From assembly GCF_902702915.1 (NCBI RefSeq), contig NZ_LR738849.1:124001-188000 (forward strand): a stretch of 64,000 bases of DNA. Reading direction: 5' to 3'. Both the position numbers and the translations under genes were made by a program. Numbering within the stretch: position 1 is the stretch's first letter; every line of letters begins with the position of its first letter. Below are positions 1 to 9,436 of this stretch, piece by piece. This DNA is from Desulfovibrio sp. 86 (GTDB taxonomy: Bacteria > Desulfobacterota > Desulfovibrionia > Desulfovibrionales > Desulfovibrionaceae). Below the pieces are notes generated by a model. That model was not told where the DNA came from, searched no databases, and saw nothing but the letters and a program-made list of their open reading frames with translations.

Positions 1-417
1 GTTGAGCCGCCCAAGGAGCCGGAAAAGCCCAAGAAAAAGAATGAAGATTTGACCATTCCCGAGGACGCGGCCAAAAAGAACGATCTGAGCTTCCTTGAAG
101 GCTGCTGGACCAGCGAGACGGGTCTGTATTCCCATCCTTCCAATGAGCCCATCATTGCGGAGTACTGCTTTGACAAAAAGGGCAGCGGCCGCCGTTTTGT
201 GCGAGAGCGCAACGGTCAGGTGTGCAGCGGCCCCGCCTCGGCCCGCTTCCAGGGCAACAGGCTGAATTTTGAATCCGGACAGGCCAAATGTCCTCGCGGC
301 GGCGTCTATGTTCCCCAGAAGGTGGAATGCACCGGCAGCGAAAACACCACGCAGTGCAAAGGCAGAGAGCAAGGCGCGGGCAACAACAAGTGGGACGCCC
401 GCTTCAGAAGGAAATAA
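1..417 (+). CDS. C-terminal part of an unknown protein upstream of srfB (5' end outside window)
   Basis: The reading frame is open from the first base to TAA at 415-417, so the start lies upstream. Visible are a Pro/Lys-rich linker (about residues 1-15 of the visible part) and a compact domain of about 110 residues beginning near FLEGCWTSETGLY, with several cysteines and aromatic residues and a basic tail. I do not recognise the family. The small beta-rich look would fit a lipocalin-like or substrate-binding fold, but that is a guess. It ends 3 nt before srfB, so it is very likely the preceding gene of the same operon and functionally tied to SrfB/SrfC. Confidence 0.7.
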   Translation, partial: VEPPKEPEKPKKKNEDLTIPEDAAKKNDLSFLEGCWTSETGLYSHPSNEPIIAEYCFDKKGSGRRFVRERNGQVCSGPASARFQGNRLNFESGQAKCPRGGVYVPQKVECTGSENTTQCKGREQGAGNNKWDARFRRK

Positions 418-420
418 GCA

Positions 421-3400
421 ATGAATGGCATACCGAGCTACCTTTCCCCTGTAAGCATCATTCCCGGGGGCTGCCCGCAGTTTCTGGACTTTTCCCTGCG
501 TGAGGAGTCCATCCGTCGGCTGCGGCGGTATTTTCGGGAAGAAAAAAAGAATCAGGGCGATCCCGACGGGCGCTATACCCACTATCTGCGCTGCCTGGCC
601 GAGACGGAAAACGGATTTATCGACCAGCTGACGGGCCAGCCCTGCGATGAGGACTACAGCGTTGAAGCCCGCCGCGCCGTGACCGCATGGGACGGCCACT
701 GGTTGCCCATTCCCTTTCTGCGTACCCTTGACCAGGCATGGCCTGACGGCGGCAAGCGCTTTGAATGCGGGCCGTCCAACTGGGCACGTGCGCGCGTCAT
801 GCAGTCCGAACGGCACCCGGATCAGTTGCGCGTCGTTCTGGCCTTTGACACCAACGTGGAGCGACGTCCGGCCGAAGGGGATCGCTATCACGCCCTGTCG
901 CCTCAGGACGTGGCCGCCCACGGGCATTTTATGCTGGCCCATCTTGTTCGTGACAATTCATGGTTTCTCAATGAAGCCTGGGTTGACGAATGGCTCTGTG
1001 GCATCTTCGACCTCTGGCGGCAGTCGCAGCACCGGGGCCGGGGTTCCTGGAAGGACGACACTCCCTATGTGCTCGAACATCTCGCCAACTATCTCACCTG
1101 GCTGGATGTGGTCCGCATGGCCCTCAACGATCTTGCGGCGCAGGTCATCAACCCTGACCGCGATACGCCCGTGGATGTGGACCTTGTGCTCGACATCGGC
1201 AATTCACGCACCACGGGCATACTTGTGGAAACCCTGCCGCAGCGTGTGACCAACCTCAACGACAGCTATCTTCTGGAATTGCGCGACCTGAGTAATCCGG
1301 AAAACATTTATTCCGAACCCTTTGAAACAAGGGTGGAATTTGTGGATGCTGCCTTTGGCAACGATGCTCTTTCTCGACGTTCCGGCAGGCAGGCCCCGGC
1401 TTTTGCATGGCCGTCCGCCGTGCGCATCGGCCCCGAGGCCGCGCGTCTGGCGACCCAGGCCGTCTGCGCCGAGGGCACCACGGGCATGTCCAGCCCCAAG
1501 CGCTACCTGTGGGACGAGCGCCCCTGGCAGCAAAGCTGGCGCTACAATACCGGCGGCAAGGCTGAACCCATGGTCAGTCGCGGGCTTTTTCCACGGCAGC
1601 TCAATCCCTTGGGCACGCCGCTGGCCTGCTTTGACGATCCGCTGTTCAAAAAAAGTCCTGCCCTGCAAAAACAGCAGGCTGAACCCATTTTTGAATCCCT
1701 GTTCACGCGCTCGTCGCTCATGCTCTTCATGCTGGGCGAAATTCTCACTCAGGCCCTTGTGACCATAAACTCCCCCGCAACCAGGGCGCGCCGTGAACTG
1801 CCCAACCTGCCCCGCCGCTTGCGCAGGCTCATTTTTACCGTGCCCACGGCCATGCCTGTGGCGGAAAAACGGATATTCCGCCGTTGGGTTGTATGGGCTG
1901 TGCGCGTCGTCTGGACAGCTTTGGGCTGGGGGCAATGGTACACGCCCAAGGCGCTGGCGCGCGGGCAGAGCGGCGACTACCGCCAGAGCCCGCAAGTGCG
2001 CTGTGACTGGGATGAAGCCAGCTGCTCGCAGCTTGTGCTGCTCTATAATGAACTGGCCGTCAAACAGCACGGTGACGCCCACCATCTTTTTCGCCTTTTG
2101 GGCAGACCCCGCGCCTCATGCCAGGGGCATCCCTGCGTCCGCATGGCCTCCATTGACATAGGCGGCGGCACGACGGATCTGTCCATAACCACCTATGAAC
2201 TGGCAAGCGGCGAAGGTGACACGGCGCGCATCGTGCCGCATACGGAATTCAGGGATGGCTTTAACATCGCTGGGGACGAAGTTCTGCGCGAAGTGGTGGC
2301 CAACCATGTAATCCCCGCCATAGGGCAGGCCCTTGTGCAACAGGGGCTGGCCGAGCCCCGCGCCCTGCTTGGGCAACTTTTCGGGCGAGACTCCATCGGC
2401 ATGTCGCAGGAAGACCGCAACACGCGCGTCCGCCTGGTACGGCAGATTGCCGTGCCTGTGGCCCTGGGCCTGCTGGCCGCCTGCGAAAATCCCGACATCC
2501 GCCATGCCAGCTACACCTGCGCCATACGGGATTTTTTTGAACCCGACCCTCTGGAATCTGCCAGTGACGCTCCTGGTGCGGGCGGCAACGGGGCTGGCCC
2601 GGGTTTTGAACCCGCGACCCTTGCCCCCCGTCCGCAGCCAGCCATTCTGAAAGCGGTGGAAAATATGGTGCGCAGGGGAGCCCCCCTCATCCAGGACTTT
2701 AACATTCTGAATGTCCCCATTACGGTCAGCCCGGCTGCCGTGGACGTGACCATACGTTCCACCCTGGGGCCCACGCTGTCTGCCCTGTGCGAGGTTGTGC
2801 ACATGTACGACTGCGACGTTTTGCTGCTCACGGGGCGGCCAAGCGCCTGGAACGGCGTGGTTGCGTCCGTCCTGGCCAAACTGCCCGTTCCCCCGGACAG
2901 GATAATCCCCATGCGCAGTTACCACGCCGGATCGTGGTATCCCTTTGCCGACGCGCAGGGCCGCATCACCGACCCCAAGACCACGGTGGTTGTGGGGGCC
3001 ATTCTTTGCGCCCTGGCAGACGGACATCTTGAGGGCTTCTCCTTTGACACCGGGGCGTTGCATCTTACCTCAACGGCCCGCTACATCGGCGAGATGGACA
3101 TCAACAGCCAGCTCAAAAAACCCAAGGTCTGGTTTACCGTTGATGTGGACAGCAATGAGGGCACCGAGCAGACACGCAAAGTTGCCTTCAGCGGCCCCTT
3201 GTCCATCGGGTACAGGCAGCTGGATGCCGAACGCTGGCCCACCACCCGCTATCATCTGCTGGCCTTTGCCAATGAGGACGCGCGCGCCAGAGCTTCTGGC
3301 CGTCTGCCCTATGAAGTGGAAGTTCGCCTCACCGTTGATGATGTGTGGGATGATGCCCCTCGAACGGATGATGAAAAAGACCGCAGCGAGGGCGAATTCA

Positions 3401-3528
3401 GCATCATTTCCATTGTGGATAATCAAGGCCGTGGCGTTGACAGGCGTGATCTCGAGATCCGCCTGCAGACGCTGAAACTGGATGAAGGCTACTGGCTGGA
3501 CACAGGCATTGTGACTGATGCCGGTTAA
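421..3528 (+). CDS. srfB: SrfB-family protein, actin/Hsp70-like ATPase fold
   Basis: 1035 aa, matching the usual size of the virulence-factor SrfB family. Two phosphate-binding signatures of the actin/Hsp70 superfamily are visible: LVLDIGNSRTTG near residue 256 and MASIDIGGGTTDLS near residue 575, with a later nucleotide-binding-like stretch LLLTGRPSAW near 800. No signal peptide or membrane segment is seen, so it should be cytoplasmic. SrfB has been described as a gene of the SsrB-regulated srfABC locus of Salmonella, and its biochemical role is not established. Here it follows the unknown protein by 3 nt and abuts srfC, as expected for an SrfB/SrfC pair. ATP-driven assembly or chaperoning of an envelope machine is an inference. 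Confidence 0.88.
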   Translation: MNGIPSYLSPVSIIPGGCPQFLDFSLREESIRRLRRYFREEKKNQGDPDGRYTHYLRCLAETENGFIDQLTGQPCDEDYSVEARRAVTAWDGHWLPIPFLRTLDQAWPDGGKRFECGPSNWARARVMQSERHPDQLRVVLAFDTNVERRPAEGDRYHALSPQDVAAHGHFMLAHLVRDNSWFLNEAWVDEWLCGIFDLWRQSQHRGRGSWKDDTPYVLEHLANYLTWLDVVRMALNDLAAQVINPDRDTPVDVDLVLDIGNSRTTGILVETLPQRVTNLNDSYLLELRDLSNPENIYSEPFETRVEFVDAAFGNDALSRRSGRQAPAFAWPSAVRIGPEAARLATQAVCAEGTTGMSSPKRYLWDERPWQQSWRYNTGGKAEPMVSRGLFPRQLNPLGTPLACFDDPLFKKSPALQKQQAEPIFESLFTRSSLMLFMLGEILTQALVTINSPATRARRELPNLPRRLRRLIFTVPTAMPVAEKRIFRRWVVWAVRVVWTALGWGQWYTPKALARGQSGDYRQSPQVRCDWDEASCSQLVLLYNELAVKQHGDAHHLFRLLGRPRASCQGHPCVRMASIDIGGGTTDLSITTYELASGEGDTARIVPHTEFRDGFNIAGDEVLREVVANHVIPAIGQALVQQGLAEPRALLGQLFGRDSIGMSQEDRNTRVRLVRQIAVPVALGLLAACENPDIRHASYTCAIRDFFEPDPLESASDAPGAGGNGAGPGFEPATLAPRPQPAILKAVENMVRRGAPLIQDFNILNVPITVSPAAVDVTIRSTLGPTLSALCEVVHMYDCDVLLLTGRPSAWNGVVASVLAKLPVPPDRIIPMRSYHAGSWYPFADAQGRITDPKTTVVVGAILCALADGHLEGFSFDTGALHLTSTARYIGEMDINSQLKKPKVWFTVDVDSNEGTEQTRKVAFSGPLSIGYRQLDAERWPTTRYHLLAFANEDARARASGRLPYEVEVRLTVDDVWDDAPRTDDEKDRSEGEFSIISIVDNQGRGVDRRDLEIRLQTLKLDEGYWLDTGIVTDAG

Positions 3529-3540
3529 GTGAGGCAATAT

Positions 3541-6168
3541 ATGGTTATGCAGCAAGATATGGACCTCGCCCGGCAATGTCGCCAGCTGGCGGATACCGCC
3601 CGCAAGGCCGGAACCTGGCTTCAGGATAATGCCGACATGGTGGGCGGCGAAAAAGCATCCCTGCTCAAGGATATGCGCCACGCGGGCCGTTTTTTCAGCA
3701 AATGCAGCCAGGCTGCGGAACGCAAGATGTGCGCGGGCGTCTTCGGGCCCAGCCAGTCGGGAAAATCCTACCTTATCTCCGCTCTGGCAAGCGACGCCAA
3801 CGGGGTTTTGCTGGCCGACTTTTGCGGTGAAAGTCAGGATTTTCTCAAAAAAATCAATCCTGAAGGCGGCAAGGAATCCACTGGGCTTGTGACGCGCTTT
3901 ACCACAACACAGCCAGAAGGCCTCACGCCGGAGTTTCCCATTCGCCTGCGCCTGCTGTCTGAAACGGACGTGGCCCGCGTGCTGGCCAATACCTACTACG
4001 CCGACTGCGACCATCAGGACGCCCCCAGTGCCGAGGCTCTGGTAAAAACCCTTGACCAGCTGGAAGCAAGCGCTCCCGCCGCGCCCGTTGAAGGCAGCCT
4101 GGACGTTGACGATGTTGAAGACCTGCGCGACTACGTGAACAAGAACTTCAGTTCCCGGCCGCGCGTGCAGATGCTTCAGAACGGCTACTGGGCACGGGCT
4201 GCGGCTCTGGCGCCACGCCTGGGCCTCGAAGGGCGCGCCCGTCTGTTCGGCCTTGTGTGGGACGAAGTTGACGAGTTTCAGTCAGTCTATCTGCAATTGT
4301 GCGGCGCGCTGCACAGCCTTGGCAGGGCCGCCGAAGTGAACTGCCCACTTGATGCCCTCATTCCGCGTGAGCGCAGCATCATTGACGTGGAACGCCTGCA
4401 AGGCCTGAAACACCCGACGGACGACTCCCTGCCGATTCTTGCTCCCGGCGGCGTCAAGGTCAATTTGCCAAGAGCCGTGATCACGGCCCTGACGGCAGAA
4501 ATCACCATCTTCATGCGTGAAAAGCCCGATGACTTTTTTGACCACACAGACCTGCTGGACTTCCCCGGCTACCGCTCGCGCTACAAGTTCACTGATCTGC
4601 GCGCGGCGCTGGACAGCAAGGAAGAAATGCTCAAGGAGCTTTTTCTGCGCGGCAAGGTGGCCTATCTTTTCGAGCGCTACCGCGAAGAAAAAGAACTGAC
4701 CAGCATGCTTCTTTGCATTGCGCCCGGCCCGCAGGAAGTTCATGACCTGCCCCACGCCGTTTATGAGTGGATTTGCTCCACGCACGGCGAAAAACCCTCA
4801 AGCCGCGCGGGCAAAGCTCCTGCCCTGTTCTTTGTGCTGACAAAGATGGATATGGAGTTTGAAAAAAAGAAGGGCTCGCCCTCTGTGGAAACACGCTGGA
4901 CCACCCGTCTTGAATCTTCACTGGTCAAGTTTTTCGGCCAGGTGCACGACTGGGTTGATAACTGGGACGGCATCCACCCCTTCAACAACGTCTTTTTGCT
5001 GCGTAACCCCAACTTCACCTGCGAAGCCATTTTTGATTACGACGGCGGGCGTGAAACAGGGGTGCGTCAGGATCAACTGGCTTTTGTGGAAGAGGTTCGC
5101 CAGTCTTTCTTGCAGTCCCCCCTGGTACAGCGACACGTGGCCTCGCCCGACAAGGTGTGGCAGGCGGCCATGACGCTCAATGACGGCGGCGTCAGCCTGT
5201 TGCGCGACTGTCTGCGCCCCCTTTGCAATCCGGAACTGAAACGCCAGCAGATCCGCGTAAGCCTTGACGAAAGAAAAGAGCAGATCGTTACGCGCCTTTC
5301 CCCATTTTACCGCACGGACGATCGTGAGGAGTTACGCCGCCAGAAGGAGCAGCTTTCGCGCAGCTTTGTGACGCTTCTGGCCAAATTGGCCGAAAAACAG
5401 CTTTTTGGCGAGTTTCTGCGCCGCTTGCAGGTGCGTGACTACGATCTTTACGAACTGTGCCTCAATGCCCGCCAAATACCGGAACAGGGCCAGACCGCAG
5501 CAAGTCTGCAAGTGGTGGGAACCCGCGTTTCGGCTGACGACATTCTGGGTGACATCTTCGGCGAAAGCACGGAGAGCGCTCCCCCGGCACAGGAAAATGA
5601 CGAAGCACAGGCCAGAGATATGGCTGGCGTGTTCGCGTCGCTCGTCATGGAGCACTGGATAGGCCATCTGCGTGATCTTGGCGTTTCTGGCGAAGCACGC
5701 GCCCAGCTTGGCTTGCCGGCACTGGAACTTGACCAGCTGTGCCATGAAATCATACTGGCCGCTTCACGGTGCCGCTTGCGCGAAAATCTTGAGGACAGCC
5801 TGCGGCGCAGCATGTCCTACAGCAATATCGCCCGTGAACGCCTGATCTGGAAGCAGGTCAGCCTTGCCGCCGACGCCATTAACGCCTTTGTGGACTGGCT
5901 GGGTTTTGACCCCCGCTTCAAAAACCAGAGCCAGCGCACCATTCTTTTTGGCGGCAAAAGCGTCAGCCTGTTTGATCCCCCGCCGGTTATCTCCGGCGAG
6001 CCGCACATAGCCGAACAGGAAGCCCCGTACGATCGTTTCTGGTATACGGACTGGCTGCGCGCCCTGGCCTACAGCATCATGGCCAATGTGGATTTTGACG
6101 GCCAACAGACTCTTGACCCTGAACAAAACAACCGCCTGCGTGATATTTTGCAGGCTTTCAAGGGATAA
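3541..6168 (+). CDS. srfC: SrfC-family P-loop GTPase
   Basis: 875 aa from ATG 3541. An earlier in-frame GTG at 3529 overlaps the likely ribosome site GTGAGG, so 3541 is preferred. A Walker A motif GPSQSGKS lies near residues 69-76, a G3-like DLLDFPGY near 337 and a G4-like LTKMD near 433, giving a dynamin/septin-like GTPase arrangement followed by a long helical C-terminal half. The protein matches the putative virulence factor SrfC family in size and order after srfB. No signal peptide is present. The G domain and helical region suggest a large self-assembling GTPase working with SrfB, but function is not experimentally known to me. The next gene starts 2 nt after its stop. Confidence 0.87.
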   Translation: MVMQQDMDLARQCRQLADTARKAGTWLQDNADMVGGEKASLLKDMRHAGRFFSKCSQAAERKMCAGVFGPSQSGKSYLISALASDANGVLLADFCGESQDFLKKINPEGGKESTGLVTRFTTTQPEGLTPEFPIRLRLLSETDVARVLANTYYADCDHQDAPSAEALVKTLDQLEASAPAAPVEGSLDVDDVEDLRDYVNKNFSSRPRVQMLQNGYWARAAALAPRLGLEGRARLFGLVWDEVDEFQSVYLQLCGALHSLGRAAEVNCPLDALIPRERSIIDVERLQGLKHPTDDSLPILAPGGVKVNLPRAVITALTAEITIFMREKPDDFFDHTDLLDFPGYRSRYKFTDLRAALDSKEEMLKELFLRGKVAYLFERYREEKELTSMLLCIAPGPQEVHDLPHAVYEWICSTHGEKPSSRAGKAPALFFVLTKMDMEFEKKKGSPSVETRWTTRLESSLVKFFGQVHDWVDNWDGIHPFNNVFLLRNPNFTCEAIFDYDGGRETGVRQDQLAFVEEVRQSFLQSPLVQRHVASPDKVWQAAMTLNDGGVSLLRDCLRPLCNPELKRQQIRVSLDERKEQIVTRLSPFYRTDDREELRRQKEQLSRSFVTLLAKLAEKQLFGEFLRRLQVRDYDLYELCLNARQIPEQGQTAASLQVVGTRVSADDILGDIFGESTESAPPAQENDEAQARDMAGVFASLVMEHWIGHLRDLGVSGEARAQLGLPALELDQLCHEIILAASRCRLRENLEDSLRRSMSYSNIARERLIWKQVSLAADAINAFVDWLGFDPRFKNQSQRTILFGGKSVSLFDPPPVISGEPHIAEQEAPYDRFWYTDWLRALAYSIMANVDFDGQQTLDPEQNNRLRDILQAFKG

Positions 6169-6170
6169 CT

Positions 6171-7247
6171 ATGCGCGCCAGCATCGCAGTGGACCCCGTA
6201 CGTGGCCCCGGCTACGGCATTATTGAATTTGAAGGTGTGGGCGAGATGTCTTCGCCCGTGTTTGTGCTGCAACGGGCTTCGGATGGAAAATGCCTCTCGT
6301 CCGGCGGCTGGCAGGAAAGTGAAAGCGCTGTCACCCCCCAGGACTGGAGCGCCGTTGATGGCAGCCTTCGTCTTAATGTGGGCCCTGAAGTCGTCGATGA
6401 ACTGGACAGTCTGGACGCCTACCGCATCACCCTGCCCGGCTACGGGGCCTGTGCCATGAGCGTGGGCAAGATCATGTATTCCCATATCAGTGGCGGCCAG
6501 GGCATGGCTGGCGGCTACCGCGCGCCTGAAGCGCCGGCAACCCGCCCCGACCCCGAGCCTGACCCCATGCCGGTGACGCCCCCCGAAGAAGCCCCCGCGC
6601 CAGACCCGGAACCCATCCCCGCACAGACCGAACCGCCTCTGCAAATGGCGGAAAACTCAGTGCCCTCGGACGGTGGTTCAGGAAAGCGCATGGCGCTCAT
6701 TGCGGCCATTGTTCTTCTGCTCTGCGCGGGATTCGCCCTCTGGTGGTTTATGCTGCGCACACCTGAAACCCCGCCCTTGCCCGCAGCGCCGGAGCCGCAG
6801 AGTTCTTCCGCCGCACCCGCCACGCCAGCGCCTCAGGGAGCCAACGGCGGCGCGGCGGAAAAATCGCCACTGGCCAGCGCCCGCGAGCAACTGCGTGGCG
6901 AGGCTCTGCCCGATGTCAGTCTGGCCATGGCCAAGCCCATGCGCAAGATGGACGCCAGCCCCGAAGAATGTGACGCCGCCTTCCTGCTTCTGGAAGACGC
7001 GGCGCAAAAAGGCAATGCCGAAGCCATGTTCCTTGTGGGGCAGTACTATGATCCCACGGCAACGCTGCCCAGAGGCAGCATCCCGTTGGATATGACCCAG
7101 GCAAAACGCTGGTATGACGAAGCCCTGCAAAAGGGGCAGGACAAGGCGCAGGCGCAAAGTTCCCTGGACAAGCTCAAGGAATACGCCAAGGCTGAAGAGG
7201 CCAAGGGCAACGCCGAAGCGCGCGCCTTGCTGCAAACGTGGAAATAA
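6171..7247 (+). CDS. Bitopic membrane protein with Pro-rich linker and Sel1-like periplasmic region
   Basis: 358 aa. Residues 1-120 form a soluble domain with Gly-rich beta-type segments that I do not recognise. Residues about 123-165 are rich in Pro, Glu and Asp. A single membrane segment follows at about 174-195 (MALIAAIVLLLCAGFALWWF), and a C-terminal region from about 262 carries Sel1/TPR-like helices (EECDAAFLLLEDAA, GNAEAMFLVGQYYD, AKRWYDEALQKG). The likely topology is N-terminus in the cytoplasm and Sel1-like part in the periplasm. It starts 2 nt after srfC, so it may link the cytoplasmic SrfB/SrfC pair to the periplasmic VWA protein encoded next. That role is inferred from topology and position only. 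Confidence 0.75.
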   Translation: MRASIAVDPVRGPGYGIIEFEGVGEMSSPVFVLQRASDGKCLSSGGWQESESAVTPQDWSAVDGSLRLNVGPEVVDELDSLDAYRITLPGYGACAMSVGKIMYSHISGGQGMAGGYRAPEAPATRPDPEPDPMPVTPPEEAPAPDPEPIPAQTEPPLQMAENSVPSDGGSGKRMALIAAIVLLLCAGFALWWFMLRTPETPPLPAAPEPQSSSAAPATPAPQGANGGAAEKSPLASAREQLRGEALPDVSLAMAKPMRKMDASPEECDAAFLLLEDAAQKGNAEAMFLVGQYYDPTATLPRGSIPLDMTQAKRWYDEALQKGQDKAQAQSSLDKLKEYAKAEEAKGNAEARALLQTWK

Positions 7248-7273
7248 CGTCCAAGTGATTGTGAGGATATATC

Positions 7274-9277
7274 ATGCGCCCTGCCCTGACTCCATATACC
7301 CTGCGTGCCCCGTTCATCCTGCTTGCCTGCGCGCTGACCGTGCTGTTTGCAGTGGGAACGGGCGTGGTCTGCAGCACGTCCGCCGCTCAGGCTGCGCCCC
7401 TGCTGCTTGAAGGCAAAAAAACGCTTTTTCAGCGGGTAGTCAGCCACCCTGGAGCGCGCCTTCTGGCGACCCCCGGTACGGACGCTGCCGTGGTGAAAGA
7501 AAGCGTGACGCCGTTTACCGTGTTTTACGTGTACGCTCGCACCAACGGCTGGATTCAGGTGGGCACGGGCACGGCTTCTGCCGAGGGCTGGCTTGAGGCA
7601 GCGAAAGCCACAGAGTGGAACCAGTCCCTCACCCTGCTCTTCACGCCGCGAACAGGCCGCGAGCCTGTGCTGTTTTTTAACACGGAAAAAGCCTTGAATG
7701 ATATCTGCGCGGCTCCTGATATGGACGCCCGTCTGGACAAGCTCGGCGCCGAGGCCTCCACACTGTTGCAAGGCGGCAAGACGCCCCCCGCCGATTTTCC
7801 CGTGCTGGCAAGCGAACCCGCTGACGCAGCCGGGGCCGTGTCGGAAAAACGCTTTTATCTCATGCCCATTCTCGACATGAAGGATCCCTTTGACGGCGTG
7901 AAATTTCTGCGGGTGGCCTCCATTGACCCCGGCAGTCTTGGCAACGGTCAGGACGGCAAGGGCGGTCCGCCAAAAACAGGCATTGCCCTTGTCATTGACA
8001 CCACCATTTCAATGAAGCCCTATATCGATCAAAGCCTTAATGTTGTCAGGCAGATATATGACAAGATCGAGCAGGACAAGCTGGAAGACAACGTGGGCTT
8101 TGCTGTGGTGGCGTTTCGCAACAGCACAACGGCCACGCCCGGCCTGGGGTATGTATCTGAAGTGGTGAGTGACTTTGCCACGGCAAAAGACCGTAAAAAC
8201 CTTGAAGAAAAACTGGGTAAGGTTCAGGAAGCCACGGTTTCAAGCCACGACTTCAACGAAGACTCTCTGGCGGGCGTCTATAAGGCTGTGGAGTCGCTCA
8301 ACTGGAGCGGCTATTCCTCACGCCTCATTCTGCTCATCACCGACGCGGGCCCCCTCAAAAGCACAGACAAATATGCTTCCGTGAGCATGGGGCCCAACGA
8401 ACTCAATGACTTTGCGCGGCAAAAAGGCATCTGGATAACGGTACTGCATATTAAAAGCCCTGGCGGGGCAAAAAACCATGCCTATGCCGAACAGAGCTAT
8501 CGCGCTCTGAGCAAGCTTTCGGGCAACCGCTCCAACTATCAGGTTGTGGCCGCACCCACGGCCGCCGCTGGGGCCAAACAGTTTGCGGAAGTCGCCAAGG
8601 TTCTGGCCACAGGCATGGTTGACATGGTCAAAAATACTGCTGCGGGCAAGATCATGACCAAACCCAAGGACGAAAAACCGCAAAAACTCACTGCCGAAGA
8701 AGAGGCCGCGCGTCTTGCCGCAACGCTCGGATACGCCATGCAACTGGAATATCTTGGCAGGGCGCATGAAAATCAGGCCCCCAGCGTCGTCAGTTCCTGG
8801 ATCGCAGATATGGACCTCAAGCGGCTTGCCAAAAGCGAGCAAAGCCCCAGTGTTGAGGTTGCCGTACTGTTGACCAAAAACCAGCTCAACGACCTCAGCG
8901 CCCAGATAAAGGCCATCATCGACAGCGGCGAGCGCACCAAGAAAACGGATTCCCGCGACTTCTTCCAGGGGGTGCTTTCCGCATCAACCCGCATGGCGCG
9001 CGATCCCAACATGCCCACGCAGGGCAAGAACCTTGCGGAACTGGGCGTTCTGGCCGAGTTTCTTGACGGTCTGCCCTACAAAAGCGACATCATGCTTCTG
9101 CGTGAAGAAGACTGGTACCGCATGAGCGTGGGGGAGCAAACGGCCTTCATCAATCGCCTCAAGTCCCGCCTTGCCCGGTATGAAGAATATGACCGCGACA
9201 GGGCCAACTGGGAAAGCTTCGGGCAGTCCAACCCCGGCGACTGGGTATACCGTGTGCCCCTGAGCATGCTGCCCTAG
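7274..9277 (+). CDS. Exported SH3/VWA-domain protein resembling the periplasmic half of PpkA
   Basis: 667 aa. The N-terminus holds a hydrophobic signal sequence or anchor (about residues 8-36). An SH3-like segment (about 45-110) is followed by a von Willebrand A domain with MIDAS motif DTTIS near residue 242 and LLITDAG near 354, then a helical C-terminal region. The end of the protein (EEDWYRMSVGEQTAFI ... PGDWVYRVPLSMLP) resembles, as I recall it, the end of the Ser/Thr kinase PpkA of type VI secretion regulation. No kinase domain is present. RBS GTGAGG precedes the ATG. The stop codon lies at the edge of a hairpin-rich repeat. A sensor or scaffold role in the periplasm is inferred. Confidence 0.8.
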   Translation: MRPALTPYTLRAPFILLACALTVLFAVGTGVVCSTSAAQAAPLLLEGKKTLFQRVVSHPGARLLATPGTDAAVVKESVTPFTVFYVYARTNGWIQVGTGTASAEGWLEAAKATEWNQSLTLLFTPRTGREPVLFFNTEKALNDICAAPDMDARLDKLGAEASTLLQGGKTPPADFPVLASEPADAAGAVSEKRFYLMPILDMKDPFDGVKFLRVASIDPGSLGNGQDGKGGPPKTGIALVIDTTISMKPYIDQSLNVVRQIYDKIEQDKLEDNVGFAVVAFRNSTTATPGLGYVSEVVSDFATAKDRKNLEEKLGKVQEATVSSHDFNEDSLAGVYKAVESLNWSGYSSRLILLITDAGPLKSTDKYASVSMGPNELNDFARQKGIWITVLHIKSPGGAKNHAYAEQSYRALSKLSGNRSNYQVVAAPTAAAGAKQFAEVAKVLATGMVDMVKNTAAGKIMTKPKDEKPQKLTAEEEAARLAATLGYAMQLEYLGRAHENQAPSVVSSWIADMDLKRLAKSEQSPSVEVAVLLTKNQLNDLSAQIKAIIDSGERTKKTDSRDFFQGVLSASTRMARDPNMPTQGKNLAELGVLAEFLDGLPYKSDIMLLREEDWYRMSVGEQTAFINRLKSRLARYEEYDRDRANWESFGQSNPGDWVYRVPLSMLP

Positions 9278-9425
9278 AGCAGATTAACTTTGAAATGCAA
9301 CACATTTCAAAGTTTTCATTCAGCCGAAAAATGTAATTTTCGGCTGAATCCACGCCACGTTGTGGCGCGCTGCACTTTCGTGCAGCCTTAGAGCATTTAC
9401 ACTTTTTCAAAGTTAAAATGCCCTA
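9276..9425. repeat. Multi-hairpin dispersed element, copy 1
   Basis: About 150 bp between the VWA gene and the ABC ATPase gene. It contains successive perfect inverted repeats: 12-bp arms at 9286-9297/9303-9314, 13-bp arms at 9318-9330/9337-9349, and 6-bp arms at 9369-9374/9381-9386, plus a closing pair GCATTT/AAATGC. A diverged copy with the same order of hairpins lies at 39830-39971. The element has no coding potential of its own. It may act as an mRNA processing or partial termination site between the two halves of the operon. Confidence 0.75.
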
Positions 9426-9436
9426 AAAGGATCGGC

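Noticed and set aside
1204..3063. Long minus-strand open frames opposite srfB (1204-2085, 2116-3063)
   Set aside because: Shadows of the strongly supported SrfB frame; no start context and no domain.
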